Source: an uncultured Mycoplasmatota bacterium
GTDB taxonomy: Bacteria; Bacillota_I; Bacilli_A; RF39; UBA660
Direction: 5' to 3'
DNA: 64,000 nt
Assembly: GCA_948467605.1 (NCBI GenBank)
Contig: CAOKET010000001.1
Location: 1 to 64,000 of the forward strand
A program made the position numbers and the translations under genes. Below the pieces are notes generated by a model. The model was not told the DNA's origin. It did not search any database and saw only the letters and a list, made by a program, of their open reading frames with translations. How positions within the stretch are numbered: the first letter of the stretch is position 1; every line of letters starts with the position of its first letter. Of the stretch, positions 7,594 to 16,518 are shown one piece after another.

Positions 7594-10500
7594 ATGTTTT
7601 TTGATACTCTATTTGATATTGATAGTGATTTTAATTCAATTAGTTTGTCTGGTCTTACAGATGATTTGAGTATGATTTATGTAAATTCATTATTTAATAG
7701 ATTTAATCAAGATATTATTATTGTTACATCTACGTTATATGAAGCGAATAAACTTTATGATATTTTGAAGTGTTATAATTCAAATGTTTTTTTATTTCCT
7801 ATGGACGAATTTTTAACAAGCGAAGCACTAGCGGTAAGTCCAGAATTTAAGTTAGAGAGATTATCTTTTTTAAATAAAAGTAGTAATGATAAAAAAATAG
7901 TAATAACACATTTAATGGGATATTTAAGATATTTACCTTCTAAAGAATTGTGGAGTAATAGCATTGTTACTTTAAAAAAAGGGATGACTATTAATCGTGA
8001 TAGTTTAGTAGAAAAATTATTATCTATAGGATATGTTAGAGATGTATTAGTTACAAATACATCTTCAATTGCGGTTAGGGGATTTGTACTAGATATATTT
8101 CCTCTTGATTTTGATAAACCAATACGTATTGAATTTTTTGGTGATGAAATAGAACAAATTAAATATTTTAATGTTGACAATCAACTTACTTTAGATGAAC
8201 TAGATAGTGTTAGTATAGTTCCTTGTAGTGAATTTATAAATGAACTTGGTATAGAAATAGAAAACAAACAAAAATATTTACCTAAAGTTGTAAAAAATTT
8301 AAGTTCTATTGTTGATTACCTAAATTCACCTATAACTATATTTCGTGATTATAATCAAATTGAGGTTTCATATAATAATCTATTAGAAGATATACATAAT
8401 TACGATTTAGAACAAAGTGAGAGATTGTATGACAAATATATGCATGATTTTTATAGTATTAAATATAATAAAGTTATATATTTACTAGCAATTGATAATG
8501 TTTTTATTAATTATCCTGTTGATAAAAATATTGCTTATAACTCTTATGAAGTTATTCCATATAATAATAATTTAGAAAAATTGAAATTGGATTGTTCTTC
8601 TTATTTAGACGAAGGAAAAACAATAGTATTTTGTTTAAAAAATAACCGTCAATATGAAAAAATAGAATCTATAATTAATGATATGGTTTTAACAAATAGT
8701 AATGAGATATTTAGTAATAAAATAAACGTAGTATATGAGAGTATTTCACATGGGTTTGTATTTAATAATTATGTAGTTATTAGTGAATCTGAAATATTTG
8801 CTTTGTCATCTAATAAAGTTTCATATAAGAAATCATATAAAAATTCTGGTAAGATTAAAAGTTTGGAAAAATTAGAAATAGGAGATGCGGTTGTACATGA
8901 TATACATGGTATTGGAATTTATACTGGATTAAAGACTTTAGATAAAAATGGTATTAAAAAAGATTATTTAACTGTTGAATATAAAGATGGTGATAAGTTA
9001 TATATTCCAGTTGAAAAAATAGAACTAATTAGCAAGTATTCATCTGCTGAAGGGGTAAGACCTAAACTAAATAAATTGGGTGGCACTGAATGGGCTAAAA
9101 CGAAGTTAAGGGTTAGATCTAAACTACATGATATTGCAGATAAGTTATTGAAATTATATGCAATGAGAGAAATGCAAGATGGGTATGCTTTTCCTAAAGA
9201 TACACCTGAGCAAGAAATATTTGAAGCGGAGTTTTTATATACTCCTACAGGTGATCAGCTGGTTGCAACTTCTCAAATAAAAGAAGATATGGAAAAGAAG
9301 ACTCCAATGGATAGATTATTATGTGGTGATGTTGGTTTTGGAAAGACAGAAGTAGCATTTAGGGCTATCTTTAAAGCGATAATGGCAGGAAAACAGGTTG
9401 CTTATCTTTGTCCTACTAAAATATTGTCACAACAACATTATAAGAGTGCATTGATACGTTTTAGTAATTATCCTATTGATATTGCATTACTTAATGGTTT
9501 TATATCTACAAAGGAACTTAATAAAACTTTAGATGGTTTAAAAAGAGGAACCATAGATTTAGTAATAGGAACTCATAGATTACTTAGTGATGATATAGAA
9601 TTTAAGGATTTAGGACTTTTAATAATTGATGAGGAGCAACGATTTGGTGTTGCACATAAAGAGAAAATAAAAGAAATGAAATCTAATGTAGATGTATTAA
9701 CTTTATCGGCAACTCCGATACCTAGAACTATGCAGATGTCTATGGTTGGACTTAGAAATTTATCTTTAATAGAAACTCCTCCTGTTGATAGATATCCAGT
9801 TCAGACTTATGTACTTTCTTATAGTACTCAGATTATTAAGGATGCAATATACAAAGAGTTATCTAGAAATGGACAAATATTTATTTTATATAATAGAGTC
9901 GTGGATATAGAAACAAGAGTAAGAGAAATATCTAAAATAGCACCTGATGCTAGAATAACTTATGCACATGGTAAGATGACAAAAAATGAATTAGAATCTA
10001 GAATGGAATCTTTTATAAATCAAGAATACGATATACTTGTATGTACTACTATAATAGAAACTGGTATAGATATACCTAATGTTAATACTCTTATTATAAT
10101 AGATGCGGATCATTTTGGATTAAGCCAGTTATATCAAATAAGAGGCCGTGTTGGTAGAAGTAATAAAATTGCCTATGCTTATTTAATGTATGATAATAAA
10201 AAGGTATTAACTGAACAAGCTGTTAAAAGGTTAAAGGTTATTAAAGATTTTACTGAATTAGGTAGTGGAATGTCAATTGCAGTACGTGATTTATCAATAA
10301 GAGGTGCTGGTGATATACTTGGAAGTGAACAGGCTGGATTTATAGATACAATTGGTATAGAACTATATCTTAAAATGTTAAATACAGAAGTTGAAAAATT
10401 AAAAGGCAATGTAACAGAAGAAGAAGAAATAAATGAAAAACCCCTTGTTGATGTTGATACACATATAGATAATTCGTATGTTACTGAAGAAGAGTTAAAA

Positions 10501-10890
10501 ATAGAAATTCATAAGAAAATAAATGAAATAGATTCATACTATAAATTATTAGAAGTAAGAAGTGAATTAGAGGATCGATTTGGTACTGTAACCGAAGAGA
10601 TGGATATTTATATGTACGAAGAATGGTTTGAAAAGTTGTGTATAACTTTAAAAATAGATAGAATTAAGCAAAATAGAAATTCTGTTGAAATAGAAATTAA
10701 CAATGATATTGTGGATAAGTTAGGTGGAGATAAACTATTCTTTATTACTACAGATATTAGTAAAATGTTTAGATTTAAGAATGAGTTTGGTAAAGTAATA
10801 TTAGTATTAGATATAATAAAGTTGGAAAAGCATTTTATTTATTATTTAGTAGAATTTTTAGAAAAAATAAAAAAAGAATTAGGTAAATAA
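7594..10890 (+). CDS. mfd: Transcription-repair coupling factor Mfd
   Basis: A 1098-residue superfamily 2 translocase that removes RNA polymerase stalled at lesions and recruits UvrA. It has an N-terminal UvrB-homology region, an RNA-polymerase-interacting domain near residues 425-495, Walker A (CGDVGFGKTE) at about 575, DEEQRFGV as motif II, SATPIPRT as motif III, motif VI near QIRGRVGRS, and a C-terminal TRCF domain. Length is normal. Start set by GGAGGTG 9 bases upstream. The partners uvrB and uvrA lie 25-30 kb downstream. Confidence 0.97.
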   Translation: MFFDTLFDIDSDFNSISLSGLTDDLSMIYVNSLFNRFNQDIIIVTSTLYEANKLYDILKCYNSNVFLFPMDEFLTSEALAVSPEFKLERLSFLNKSSNDKKIVITHLMGYLRYLPSKELWSNSIVTLKKGMTINRDSLVEKLLSIGYVRDVLVTNTSSIAVRGFVLDIFPLDFDKPIRIEFFGDEIEQIKYFNVDNQLTLDELDSVSIVPCSEFINELGIEIENKQKYLPKVVKNLSSIVDYLNSPITIFRDYNQIEVSYNNLLEDIHNYDLEQSERLYDKYMHDFYSIKYNKVIYLLAIDNVFINYPVDKNIAYNSYEVIPYNNNLEKLKLDCSSYLDEGKTIVFCLKNNRQYEKIESIINDMVLTNSNEIFSNKINVVYESISHGFVFNNYVVISESEIFALSSNKVSYKKSYKNSGKIKSLEKLEIGDAVVHDIHGIGIYTGLKTLDKNGIKKDYLTVEYKDGDKLYIPVEKIELISKYSSAEGVRPKLNKLGGTEWAKTKLRVRSKLHDIADKLLKLYAMREMQDGYAFPKDTPEQEIFEAEFLYTPTGDQLVATSQIKEDMEKKTPMDRLLCGDVGFGKTEVAFRAIFKAIMAGKQVAYLCPTKILSQQHYKSALIRFSNYPIDIALLNGFISTKELNKTLDGLKRGTIDLVIGTHRLLSDDIEFKDLGLLIIDEEQRFGVAHKEKIKEMKSNVDVLTLSATPIPRTMQMSMVGLRNLSLIETPPVDRYPVQTYVLSYSTQIIKDAIYKELSRNGQIFILYNRVVDIETRVREISKIAPDARITYAHGKMTKNELESRMESFINQEYDILVCTTIIETGIDIPNVNTLIIIDADHFGLSQLYQIRGRVGRSNKIAYAYLMYDNKKVLTEQAVKRLKVIKDFTELGSGMSIAVRDLSIRGAGDILGSEQAGFIDTIGIELYLKMLNTEVEKLKGNVTEEEEINEKPLVDVDTHIDNSYVTEEELKIEIHKKINEIDSYYKLLEVRSELEDRFGTVTEEMDIYMYEEWFEKLCITLKIDRIKQNRNSVEIEINNDIVDKLGGDKLFFITTDISKMFRFKNEFGKVILVLDIIKLEKHFIYYLVEFLEKIKKELGK

Positions 10891-10900
10891 TTCTTTTTTT
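10871..10900 (+). terminator. Terminator after mfd
   Basis: An 11-base-pair A/T-rich stem (871-881 with 888-898 of 10 kb) and a 6-base loop end in a T-run and overlap the mfd stop codon. Confidence 0.8.
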
Positions 10901-10952
10901 GTATAAATCCTTAATATTAATACAAAATAATTTATGAAGAAAGTGAGGATTT

Positions 10953-11483
10953 ATGAAACAAACAGGAATCGTAAGAAGAATTGATAATCTAGGGAGAATA
11001 GTTATACCAAAAGAACTTAGAAAAACACTTCACATTCACGATGGTGAGTTATTAGAACTTATTATGAATAAAGATGAGATAATCTTAAAAAAATATTCTA
11101 CTGTTAAAGAATTAAGTCATTTATTTATTAAATTTATTGAAGTATTTGAACCATTTATAAAATCTAATATATTGGTAACTGATTTAGATCAAATACTAGT
11201 TACTAGTAGTAAAATAAAAAACTTATACAGTGGAAAACTTATAAGTAAATTTGTTGTTGGAATAATTAATAATAGAAACCCTTACTTATCATCAGATATG
11301 GAAGAGATAGAAATAGTTGAGGATCAAGTTGACAATGTAAGTTGTTATATTGTTCCATTTATAGTATCTGGTGATCCGGTTGGTTCATTAGTTATATTTT
11401 CAAGAGATAGCAAGTTAGATTCAATGGATATTACACTTGCTAATATTGTAGGATCGTTTATTAATAAATATATTGAAGAATAG
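10953..11483 (+). CDS. spoVT: SpoVT/AbrB-family regulator with GAF-like domain
   Basis: A 176-residue protein. Residues 1-50 form an AbrB swapped-hairpin DNA-binding domain (GIVRRIDNLGRIVIPKELR); the rest resembles the GAF-like sensor domain of Bacillus SpoVT in length and position. It lies directly after mfd, as in B. subtilis. SpoVT is a late forespore regulator; in lineages that have lost sporulation, such homologues may have been repurposed. The Shine-Dalgarno is GTGAGGA. Confidence 0.85.
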   Translation: MKQTGIVRRIDNLGRIVIPKELRKTLHIHDGELLELIMNKDEIILKKYSTVKELSHLFIKFIEVFEPFIKSNILVTDLDQILVTSSKIKNLYSGKLISKFVVGIINNRNPYLSSDMEEIEIVEDQVDNVSCYIVPFIVSGDPVGSLVIFSRDSKLDSMDITLANIVGSFINKYIEE

Positions 11484-11487
11484 TATG

Positions 11488-11512
11488 ACACTTTATATAA
11501 AGTGTTTTTTTT
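11488..11512 (+). terminator. Terminator after spoVT
   Basis: The 18-base perfect palindrome ACACTTTATATAAAGTGT at 11488-11505 is followed by eight T. Confidence 0.85.
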
Positions 11513-11602
11513 GTAAACTTATGTAAAATATGTATGTAAATATCTGTACATTATTTGCTTGATATGTTATATTCGTTTGTGTAGTAAATAAGGAGGCATC
11601 TA

Positions 11603-11764
11603 GTGAAAAAGAGAGGAACAAAAATAATAATAGCAGGATTTCTAGTTATAATACTAATATTTGCCATTATTAATATTATTCAATTTAGAGTTTTGGAGTT
11701 TTATTCGATGATTGTTATGATGTTTTATCTTGTTAAGTACATTTCTATAGTAAATAGAGAGTAG
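11603..11764 (+). CDS. Small two-helix membrane protein, unknown function
   Basis: A 53-residue ORF starting at GTG after AAGGAGG (11590-11596), spacing 6 bases. A basic N-terminus (MKKRGTK) is followed by one strongly hydrophobic segment at residues 8-26 and a second at 33-50. Ends 10 bases before tatD, so they are probably co-transcribed. I do not recognise the family. The excellent Shine-Dalgarno and clean membrane topology support expression. Confidence 0.65.
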   Translation: MKKRGTKIIIAGFLVIILIFAIINIIQFRVLEFYSMIVMMFYLVKYISIVNRE

Positions 11765-11774
11765 GCGATATTTT

Positions 11775-12527
11775 ATGTTGGTTGATACACATTGTCATCT
11801 ACAAGATGATAAGTTAATTGATAACATAGATGAAGTAGTTAATTCTGCTCTTAACAATGATGTTAAAATTATGATAGTAAATGGTTATGATACTAAAAGT
11901 AATATTTCAGCAATAAGTTTAAGTAAGACTTACGGACCAATATATGCCGCAGTTGGATATCATCCAACTGAACAAGATGATGTTGATATTGAATATTTAG
12001 AATCTGTTATAAATTTAGATAAAGTTGTTGCTATTGGGGAAATAGGTTTAGATTACTATTATACTAAAGATAATAGAGAGCAACAAATAGAAAAATTTGT
12101 TAAGCAGTTGGATTTTGCCGTTAAATATAATAAACCAGTTATTATTCATAATAGAAATGCAACTGATGATATGTATCATATATTAAAAAAATATAAGGGC
12201 AAAATAAGAGGAATAATTCATTGTTTTTCTGGCAGTATTGAAACTGCTAATATGTTTATCGAACTTGGTTTCTTGCTTGGTATAGGAGGGGTTATTACTT
12301 TTAAAAAAAGTAATTTAAGTGAAGTTATTAAAAATATTTCTCTAAGCAATATAGTACTAGAAACAGATAGTCCATATTTAACTCCAGAGCCATATAGAAA
12401 ATATTTAAATGAACCTAAGTATGTTGCTCAAGTTGCAAAGTATTTATCAAATCTATATGATACTGATACTGTATCTAGTGTAACTACTAAAAACGCTTTA
12501 GAATTATTTGGGATTTCAAAATACTAA
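11775..12527 (+). CDS. tatD: TatD-family metal-dependent deoxyribonuclease
   Basis: A 250-residue TIM-barrel hydrolase. DTHCHLQD gives the first metal ligands (HxH), GEIGLDYYY the central Glu, VIIHNRNA and IIHCFSG further His ligands, and ETDSPYL the catalytic Asp near residue 203. TatD enzymes show DNase and 3'-5' exonuclease activity in quality control. In Bacillus this gene (yabD) also lies just after this cluster. The Shine-Dalgarno is weak; ATG 11775 gives a family-standard N-terminus. Confidence 0.93.
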   Translation: MLVDTHCHLQDDKLIDNIDEVVNSALNNDVKIMIVNGYDTKSNISAISLSKTYGPIYAAVGYHPTEQDDVDIEYLESVINLDKVVAIGEIGLDYYYTKDNREQQIEKFVKQLDFAVKYNKPVIIHNRNATDDMYHILKKYKGKIRGIIHCFSGSIETANMFIELGFLLGIGGVITFKKSNLSEVIKNISLSNIVLETDSPYLTPEPYRKYLNEPKYVAQVAKYLSNLYDTDTVSSVTTKNALELFGISKY

Positions 12528-12545
12528 TTATTATTTTATGGATAT

Positions 12546-12574
12546 TTGACTATTATTTTATAAAATGTTATAAT
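12546..12574 (+). promoter_or_regulatory. Strong sigma-A-type promoter
   Basis: TTGACT at 12546-12551, a 17-base spacer and TATAAT at 12569-12574, the latter also preceded by TG one base upstream (extended -10). It drives the gene starting at 12604. Confidence 0.85.
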
Positions 12575-12603
12575 TTCTTTGGCCATTTGAAATGGAGGAA
12601 ATT

Positions 12604-13254
12604 ATGAAATTTATAAGATTAGTTGCGTGTAACCGTGCGTTTATGATATCTTTTTCAATAATAATTAGTTTTTTATTATTTTCGCCTATTATTGATATAG
12701 ATTTATCAATGGATGATATAGATTTACAATCTATGGCGATGCTTACTAAAAGTGTTGATTTGGAAGAACATCAACAAGAAAAATATACTTATAATAAAGA
12801 ATCGATTGAGGTATGTTCAACTAGTAGCGTAAAAACTTATATGAGTTATAAATCTATTACTACAAAAAGTAGTGCACAATATAGATATATACACAATAAT
12901 ATGTATGTTGATTCAGATACAGGCCTTTTAAGGCATAAAGAACATCCTGAATATATTGGTGTTGCGCTAGGAACTTATTATGGTAAAGTTGGCTCTATGT
13001 ATGAATTTACATTAGATAATGGAAAAGTATTGAAGGTAGTAAAAGTTGATGTTAAGAGTGATTCTCACACATATAATGGATGTTATCATAGACAAGATGG
13101 TTCAGTTATTGAACTTGTTATAGATCCTGTAGTCGCTAAGCAATATTATGGTACAGGAAGTAATGGATATATATTAAATGGTAATTTTAATAACAGTCCA
13201 GATTTTTATGGAAAAATAGCAAGTGTAAAAAAGGTTACAGTAATTAATAATTAA
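12604..13254 (+). CDS. Predicted exported protein, 3D/double-psi-barrel-like domain
   Basis: A 216-residue protein. Residues 10-30 form a signal anchor or signal peptide (MISFSIIISFLLFSPII). After a Ser/Thr-rich linker, the C-terminal 100 residues (YIGVALGTYYG, then KVVKVDVKSDSHT and GSVIELVID) resemble 3D or other double-psi beta-barrel domains by eye. The equivalent place after tatD in Bacillus holds yabE, an Rpf-like cell-wall protein ending in a 3D domain, which supports a wall-related role. ATG 12604 follows GGAGG; the ORF could start four codons earlier inside that site. The exact family is uncertain. Confidence 0.6.
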   Translation: MKFIRLVACNRAFMISFSIIISFLLFSPIIDIDLSMDDIDLQSMAMLTKSVDLEEHQQEKYTYNKESIEVCSTSSVKTYMSYKSITTKSSAQYRYIHNNMYVDSDTGLLRHKEHPEYIGVALGTYYGKVGSMYEFTLDNGKVLKVVKVDVKSDSHTYNGCYHRQDGSVIELVIDPVVAKQYYGTGSNGYILNGNFNNSPDFYGKIASVKKVTVINN

Positions 13255-13256
13255 AT

Positions 13257-13289
13257 AAAAAACACATTTTTTAATAATAATGTGTTTTT
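13257..13289. terminator. Bidirectional terminator
   Basis: AAAAACACAT and ATGTGTTTTT arms flank an A/T loop between convergent genes. A-runs on one side and T-runs on the other allow use in both directions. Confidence 0.75.
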
Positions 13290-13677
13290 AAATATCTATG
13301 GGTTGTAGAAATTCTAAGCCAGGTATATTTCTCAATATCATATATAATACTAATGTAATTGATATTATTAGTATTATTTTTTTTGATGGTATATATAACT
13401 TTTCATTTTTAAAATATAATATTAAATTATATAGTAAATAAATAATAAGAATAATTAGTAATATAAACATTAGTTGATTATATCTAAATGCCTTATAAAA
13501 TTCAAATTTAAAAATTGATTTTAACATTCTTGTTGTTCCACATCCTGGACAATATATATTAAACATTTTTTTATATATACATTCAAAATTTATTATATCT
13601 AATATCTTAATGGTAATTGTTGTTGTTAATAGTATTATTATGATGGATGGTATTGATATTATTAGTTTTTTCTTCAT
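13288..13677 (-). CDS. DUF2752-family membrane protein
   Basis: A 129-residue protein with three predicted membrane helices. The DUF2752 hallmark CPGCGTTRM occurs near residues 43-51, followed by the FYKAFRYNQL region. The family function is unknown. An N-terminal helix (residues 5-25) precedes the CPGCG loop, and two more helices lie at about 70-88 and 101-117. The next gene, upstream on the same strand, is a zinc-ribbon/DUF4190 protein; the two are often neighbours in gut Bacillota as far as I recall. Confidence 0.8.
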   Translation of the reverse strand: MKKKLIISIPSIIIILLTTTITIKILDIINFECIYKKMFNIYCPGCGTTRMLKSIFKFEFYKAFRYNQLMFILLIILIIYLLYNLILYFKNEKLYIPSKKIILIISITLVLYMILRNIPGLEFLQPIDI

Positions 13678-13706
13678 AAAATTAAAAAACTATGAATTAT
13701 CATAGT

Positions 13707-14114
13707 TTAGTAATAGTATGTAGAGTATGAGGCACTTTCAAATATAGATGCTAGTATGCCCATTGACATGAATATTACAAATAGTATAACAAATAATGAA
13801 CTTAATATTATACCTGCAATAGCAAGCCCTTTGCCATCTCCATCATAATTTTTAGCACTAACTAAACCGACTATAGAGAATATAAGTCCTAAGAATGATG
13901 TACTACCACAACATAATAAAGATACCAAAGATATAACAAATCCAGCAATAGCCATACCATTAGTTTTATGTTTTGGAGTTACTATAGTTTGATTTACCTG
14001 TACTGTTCCTGTAGTAGTATTTTCTTTGCTTTCTACTATTGTTTTTCCACAACCACTACATGTAGTAGCATTTTCCTCTAATTCTTTTCCACAACTTGAA
14101 CAAAATTTTGGCAT
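13707..14114 (-). CDS. Zinc-ribbon protein with DUF4190-like membrane domain
   Basis: A 135-residue protein. An N-terminal zinc ribbon (CSSCG...CSGCG, residues 5-25) is followed by a Thr-rich linker and a C-terminal two-helix DUF4190-like membrane domain (GMAIAGFVISLVSLL, then GLAIAGIILSSLF). ATG at 14114 is preferred over GTG at 14123, because AAGGAAG is only one base from the GTG but correctly spaced from the ATG. Function unknown; it may sense or regulate at the membrane. Confidence 0.8.
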   Translation of the reverse strand: MPKFCSSCGKELEENATTCSGCGKTIVESKENTTTGTVQVNQTIVTPKHKTNGMAIAGFVISLVSLLCCGSTSFLGLIFSIVGLVSAKNYDGDGKGLAIAGIILSSLFVILFVIFMSMGILASIFESASYSTYYY

Positions 14115-14273
14115 TTTTTTCACTTCCTTTGATATAAATATAACAATTAATAGTTTTTATGTCAATTTATAAAGTTAAAAATATAAAAATTTTTATATCC
14201 ATAATAATTATATAAATGTGTTGTTTAAAATATTACTTTGTGATATTTTACTTTTCATATTGGAGGATGTTTT

Positions 14274-15104
14274 ATGACATTATTTGAAGAAACAGTTTTG
14301 GATTTAAAGTCTTCGGGCTGTATTAAGGAATTATATAGATTTCAAGGTGGAAATAGTCTTGAATTTTTTGATATAGAAAATAATGGATTTAAATCTGGTG
14401 CAATGGAGAAATATTTTTATTTTTCAAAGTCATTTGACCATCATAAACATTTTGTGGTTAAACGTCTTGGGCAATTTATTAATGATACGATTTTGGTAGA
14501 TAGTTCATATTCGATATGTTATACGCAATTACAAAATCCTAATTCATATAGTCATATTAGAAATTTAGTTATTAATTCTGATAAGATAAATGCTTTATAT
14601 GGTATTAAATTAGTATGCAATTCTACTTATTATGATTTAATTCGTGAAAACAGTTGTTATTCAAATAGAAAAATATGTAGTACATCTGTTGAGAGAGTTG
14701 ATCAGCGTACATATGAAGGAGGATATGGTGTTACAGAGGAGTGGTTTTTATTATTGGATGTTTTAACAATATTCAGTTGTTATCATAGAATTACTAGAGA
14801 AAATATTTTGGAACTTATAGTTAATATGAGAAATAATTTGCATGTTTTTTCTAAAGATAACGCTACTTTTCTTTATTATAATAGTAATTGTAGAATAAAT
14901 CCAAAGATATATGATGATTATGCTAAATATGACATTATGAATTGGTTAGAAAGTATAATAGATAGAAAAAATTGTCTTCCTACTAGTAGATTATATATAA
15001 AACCAACAGAGACTATAAGAGAAGTTATTAGTGAATATCAAAAAACTAGAGAAAAAGTATTAAAATTATTAGACGATAAATATAGTAAACATTTAAGTAG
15101 ATAA
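14274..15104 (+). CDS. Hypothetical protein
   Basis: A 276-residue, apparently soluble protein that I do not recognise. No signal peptide or membrane helix. Six of its 7 Cys occur before residue 175. The C-terminus is a basic helix (EYQKTREKVLKLLDDKYSKHL). A strong TTGGAGGA Shine-Dalgarno precedes ATG 14274. It is divergent from the zinc-ribbon gene across a 159-base AT-rich gap in which no further gene is seen. Confidence 0.7.
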   Translation: MTLFEETVLDLKSSGCIKELYRFQGGNSLEFFDIENNGFKSGAMEKYFYFSKSFDHHKHFVVKRLGQFINDTILVDSSYSICYTQLQNPNSYSHIRNLVINSDKINALYGIKLVCNSTYYDLIRENSCYSNRKICSTSVERVDQRTYEGGYGVTEEWFLLLDVLTIFSCYHRITRENILELIVNMRNNLHVFSKDNATFLYYNSNCRINPKIYDDYAKYDIMNWLESIIDRKNCLPTSRLYIKPTETIREVISEYQKTREKVLKLLDDKYSKHLSR

Positions 15105-15149
15105 AATCTAATTATTAGTAATTTATTTCTATTAAATTTAAATTAACTA

Positions 15150-15158
15150 TGTTATAAT
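15150..15158 (+). promoter_or_regulatory. Extended -10 promoter
   Basis: TGTTATAAT ends 6 bases before the Shine-Dalgarno of the PH-domain gene and probably serves the PH-thyA run. Confidence 0.65.
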
Positions 15159-15175
15159 AAAATTAGGTGGTAAAA

Positions 15176-15619
15176 GTGTTTTATGTGAAGTATAAGGAAA
15201 TAACAAGGAATTTTAATTTTTCAAATGTTTTAAAAGTATCAGAGTTGCCTGGTTATATTAAACATTATGTATTAGAAGATGAACAGATTTTAACAGCATA
15301 TAAAACTTCTAGAGATCATGGAGTTTTTACTGATAAAAAGATAGTTTTGTTTGATAGTTATAGTAGATTTGGAATGCGTAAGCAAATGTATACAATTCCA
15401 TATAAATCTATATCTACAATTTCTGTTATATTTGAGGAAACAACAGCAGAATTACATTTGTTTTTGGATTGTGGATATCCTGTTAAGTTAAAGTTTATAA
15501 ATGTTGAACCAAGAGATAAGGTTAGATTACGTATTTTATATACATGTATTAGTAGAGTTATTGGCAATCAAGAATTAGATAAAAAAGATGTTAAAAGATT
15601 AATAATTGATGAAATTTAG
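15176..15619 (+). CDS. Bacterial PH-domain protein
   Basis: A 147-residue protein. Residues 30-130 follow the bacterial PH (bPH_1) pattern: LEDEQILTAYKTSRDHGVFT, KKIVLFD, then IPYKSISTISV. Such domains often occur in envelope-stress or phage-related proteins, but the function is unknown. Start GTG 15176 is set by AGGTGG at 15165-15170; a GTG at 15167 falls inside it. thyA follows 25 bases later. Confidence 0.75.
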   Translation: MFYVKYKEITRNFNFSNVLKVSELPGYIKHYVLEDEQILTAYKTSRDHGVFTDKKIVLFDSYSRFGMRKQMYTIPYKSISTISVIFEETTAELHLFLDCGYPVKLKFINVEPRDKVRLRILYTCISRVIGNQELDKKDVKRLIIDEI

Positions 15620-15644
15620 TAAGTAATTTTAGGGAGGTTTTAAA

Positions 15645-16505
15645 ATGTCAAGAGGAACAAAAGGAGATATTTATACTAAAGAAATAATAACAAGAATATT
15701 AGAAGAAGGGTGTTTAGATATTAATCCTAGACCAAAGTATAAGGATGGTACACCAGCTCATACTTTAAGTGTTAATCATGGAATGTGTACTTATGATTTA
15801 ACTAAGGGAGAAAGCCCATTAATTACACTTAGACCTATAGCGATAAAGAGTTCAATTGGAGAACTTTTGTGGATATATCAAGATCAGTCAAATAATTTAG
15901 ATGTTTTAGCAGAAAAGTATGGTGTTAATTGGTGGGATGAATGGGATATAGGTAATAGAGCAATTGGTACATGCTATGGCGAAACATTTAGACGACATTA
16001 TTCTATGATAGATTTTTTAAACAGTCTTAAAAATGACCCTGATGGTAGACGACATATAATTGATTTGTGGCAAGTAGATGATTTTAAAGAAAAACATGGA
16101 TTGAAACCTTGTGCATTTTTATCTATATGGAATGTCCGACATGGTAGGGATGGAATTGATTATTTAGATATGTGTTTGATTCAACGTTCAAGTGATTTTT
16201 TAACTGCAGGGTGTATTAATCAAGTTCAATATTTAGTTTTTCTTTGTTTAATAGCAAGGCATTGTGGCTATACTGCTGGTAGATTTACTTGGTTTTATGA
16301 TAACATCCAAATTTATGATAGGCATATTAAACAAGCAAAAGAATTGTTAGAAAGAGAACCAATTGAGTGTGAACCAAAAATATGGATTAATCCTGAAAAA
16401 ACAGATTTTTATGATTTTGTACAAGATGATGTTAAAATAGAGAATTATCCAAGACAACTAATAAAGGAGAAAAATCCACAAATGAAATTTGATTTGGGAA
16501 TATAA
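15645..16505 (+). CDS. thyA: Thymidylate synthase, divergent ThyA
   Basis: A 286-residue folate-dependent thymidylate synthase (dUMP to dTMP). GRRHIIDLWQ holds the phosphate-binding arginines; the catalytic Cys lies in GLKPCAFLSIW. The usual QRSCDLFLG...FNI segment is QRSSDFLTAGCINQVQY, and the HxY dUMP contact appears as NIQIYDRH. The enzyme is therefore diverged but plausibly active. The Shine-Dalgarno is AGGGAGG. It lies in a run with the PH-domain gene and the following MBL-fold gene. Confidence 0.88.
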   Translation: MSRGTKGDIYTKEIITRILEEGCLDINPRPKYKDGTPAHTLSVNHGMCTYDLTKGESPLITLRPIAIKSSIGELLWIYQDQSNNLDVLAEKYGVNWWDEWDIGNRAIGTCYGETFRRHYSMIDFLNSLKNDPDGRRHIIDLWQVDDFKEKHGLKPCAFLSIWNVRHGRDGIDYLDMCLIQRSSDFLTAGCINQVQYLVFLCLIARHCGYTAGRFTWFYDNIQIYDRHIKQAKELLEREPIECEPKIWINPEKTDFYDFVQDDVKIENYPRQLIKEKNPQMKFDLGI

Positions 16506-16518
16506 ATTGGAGGGATTA

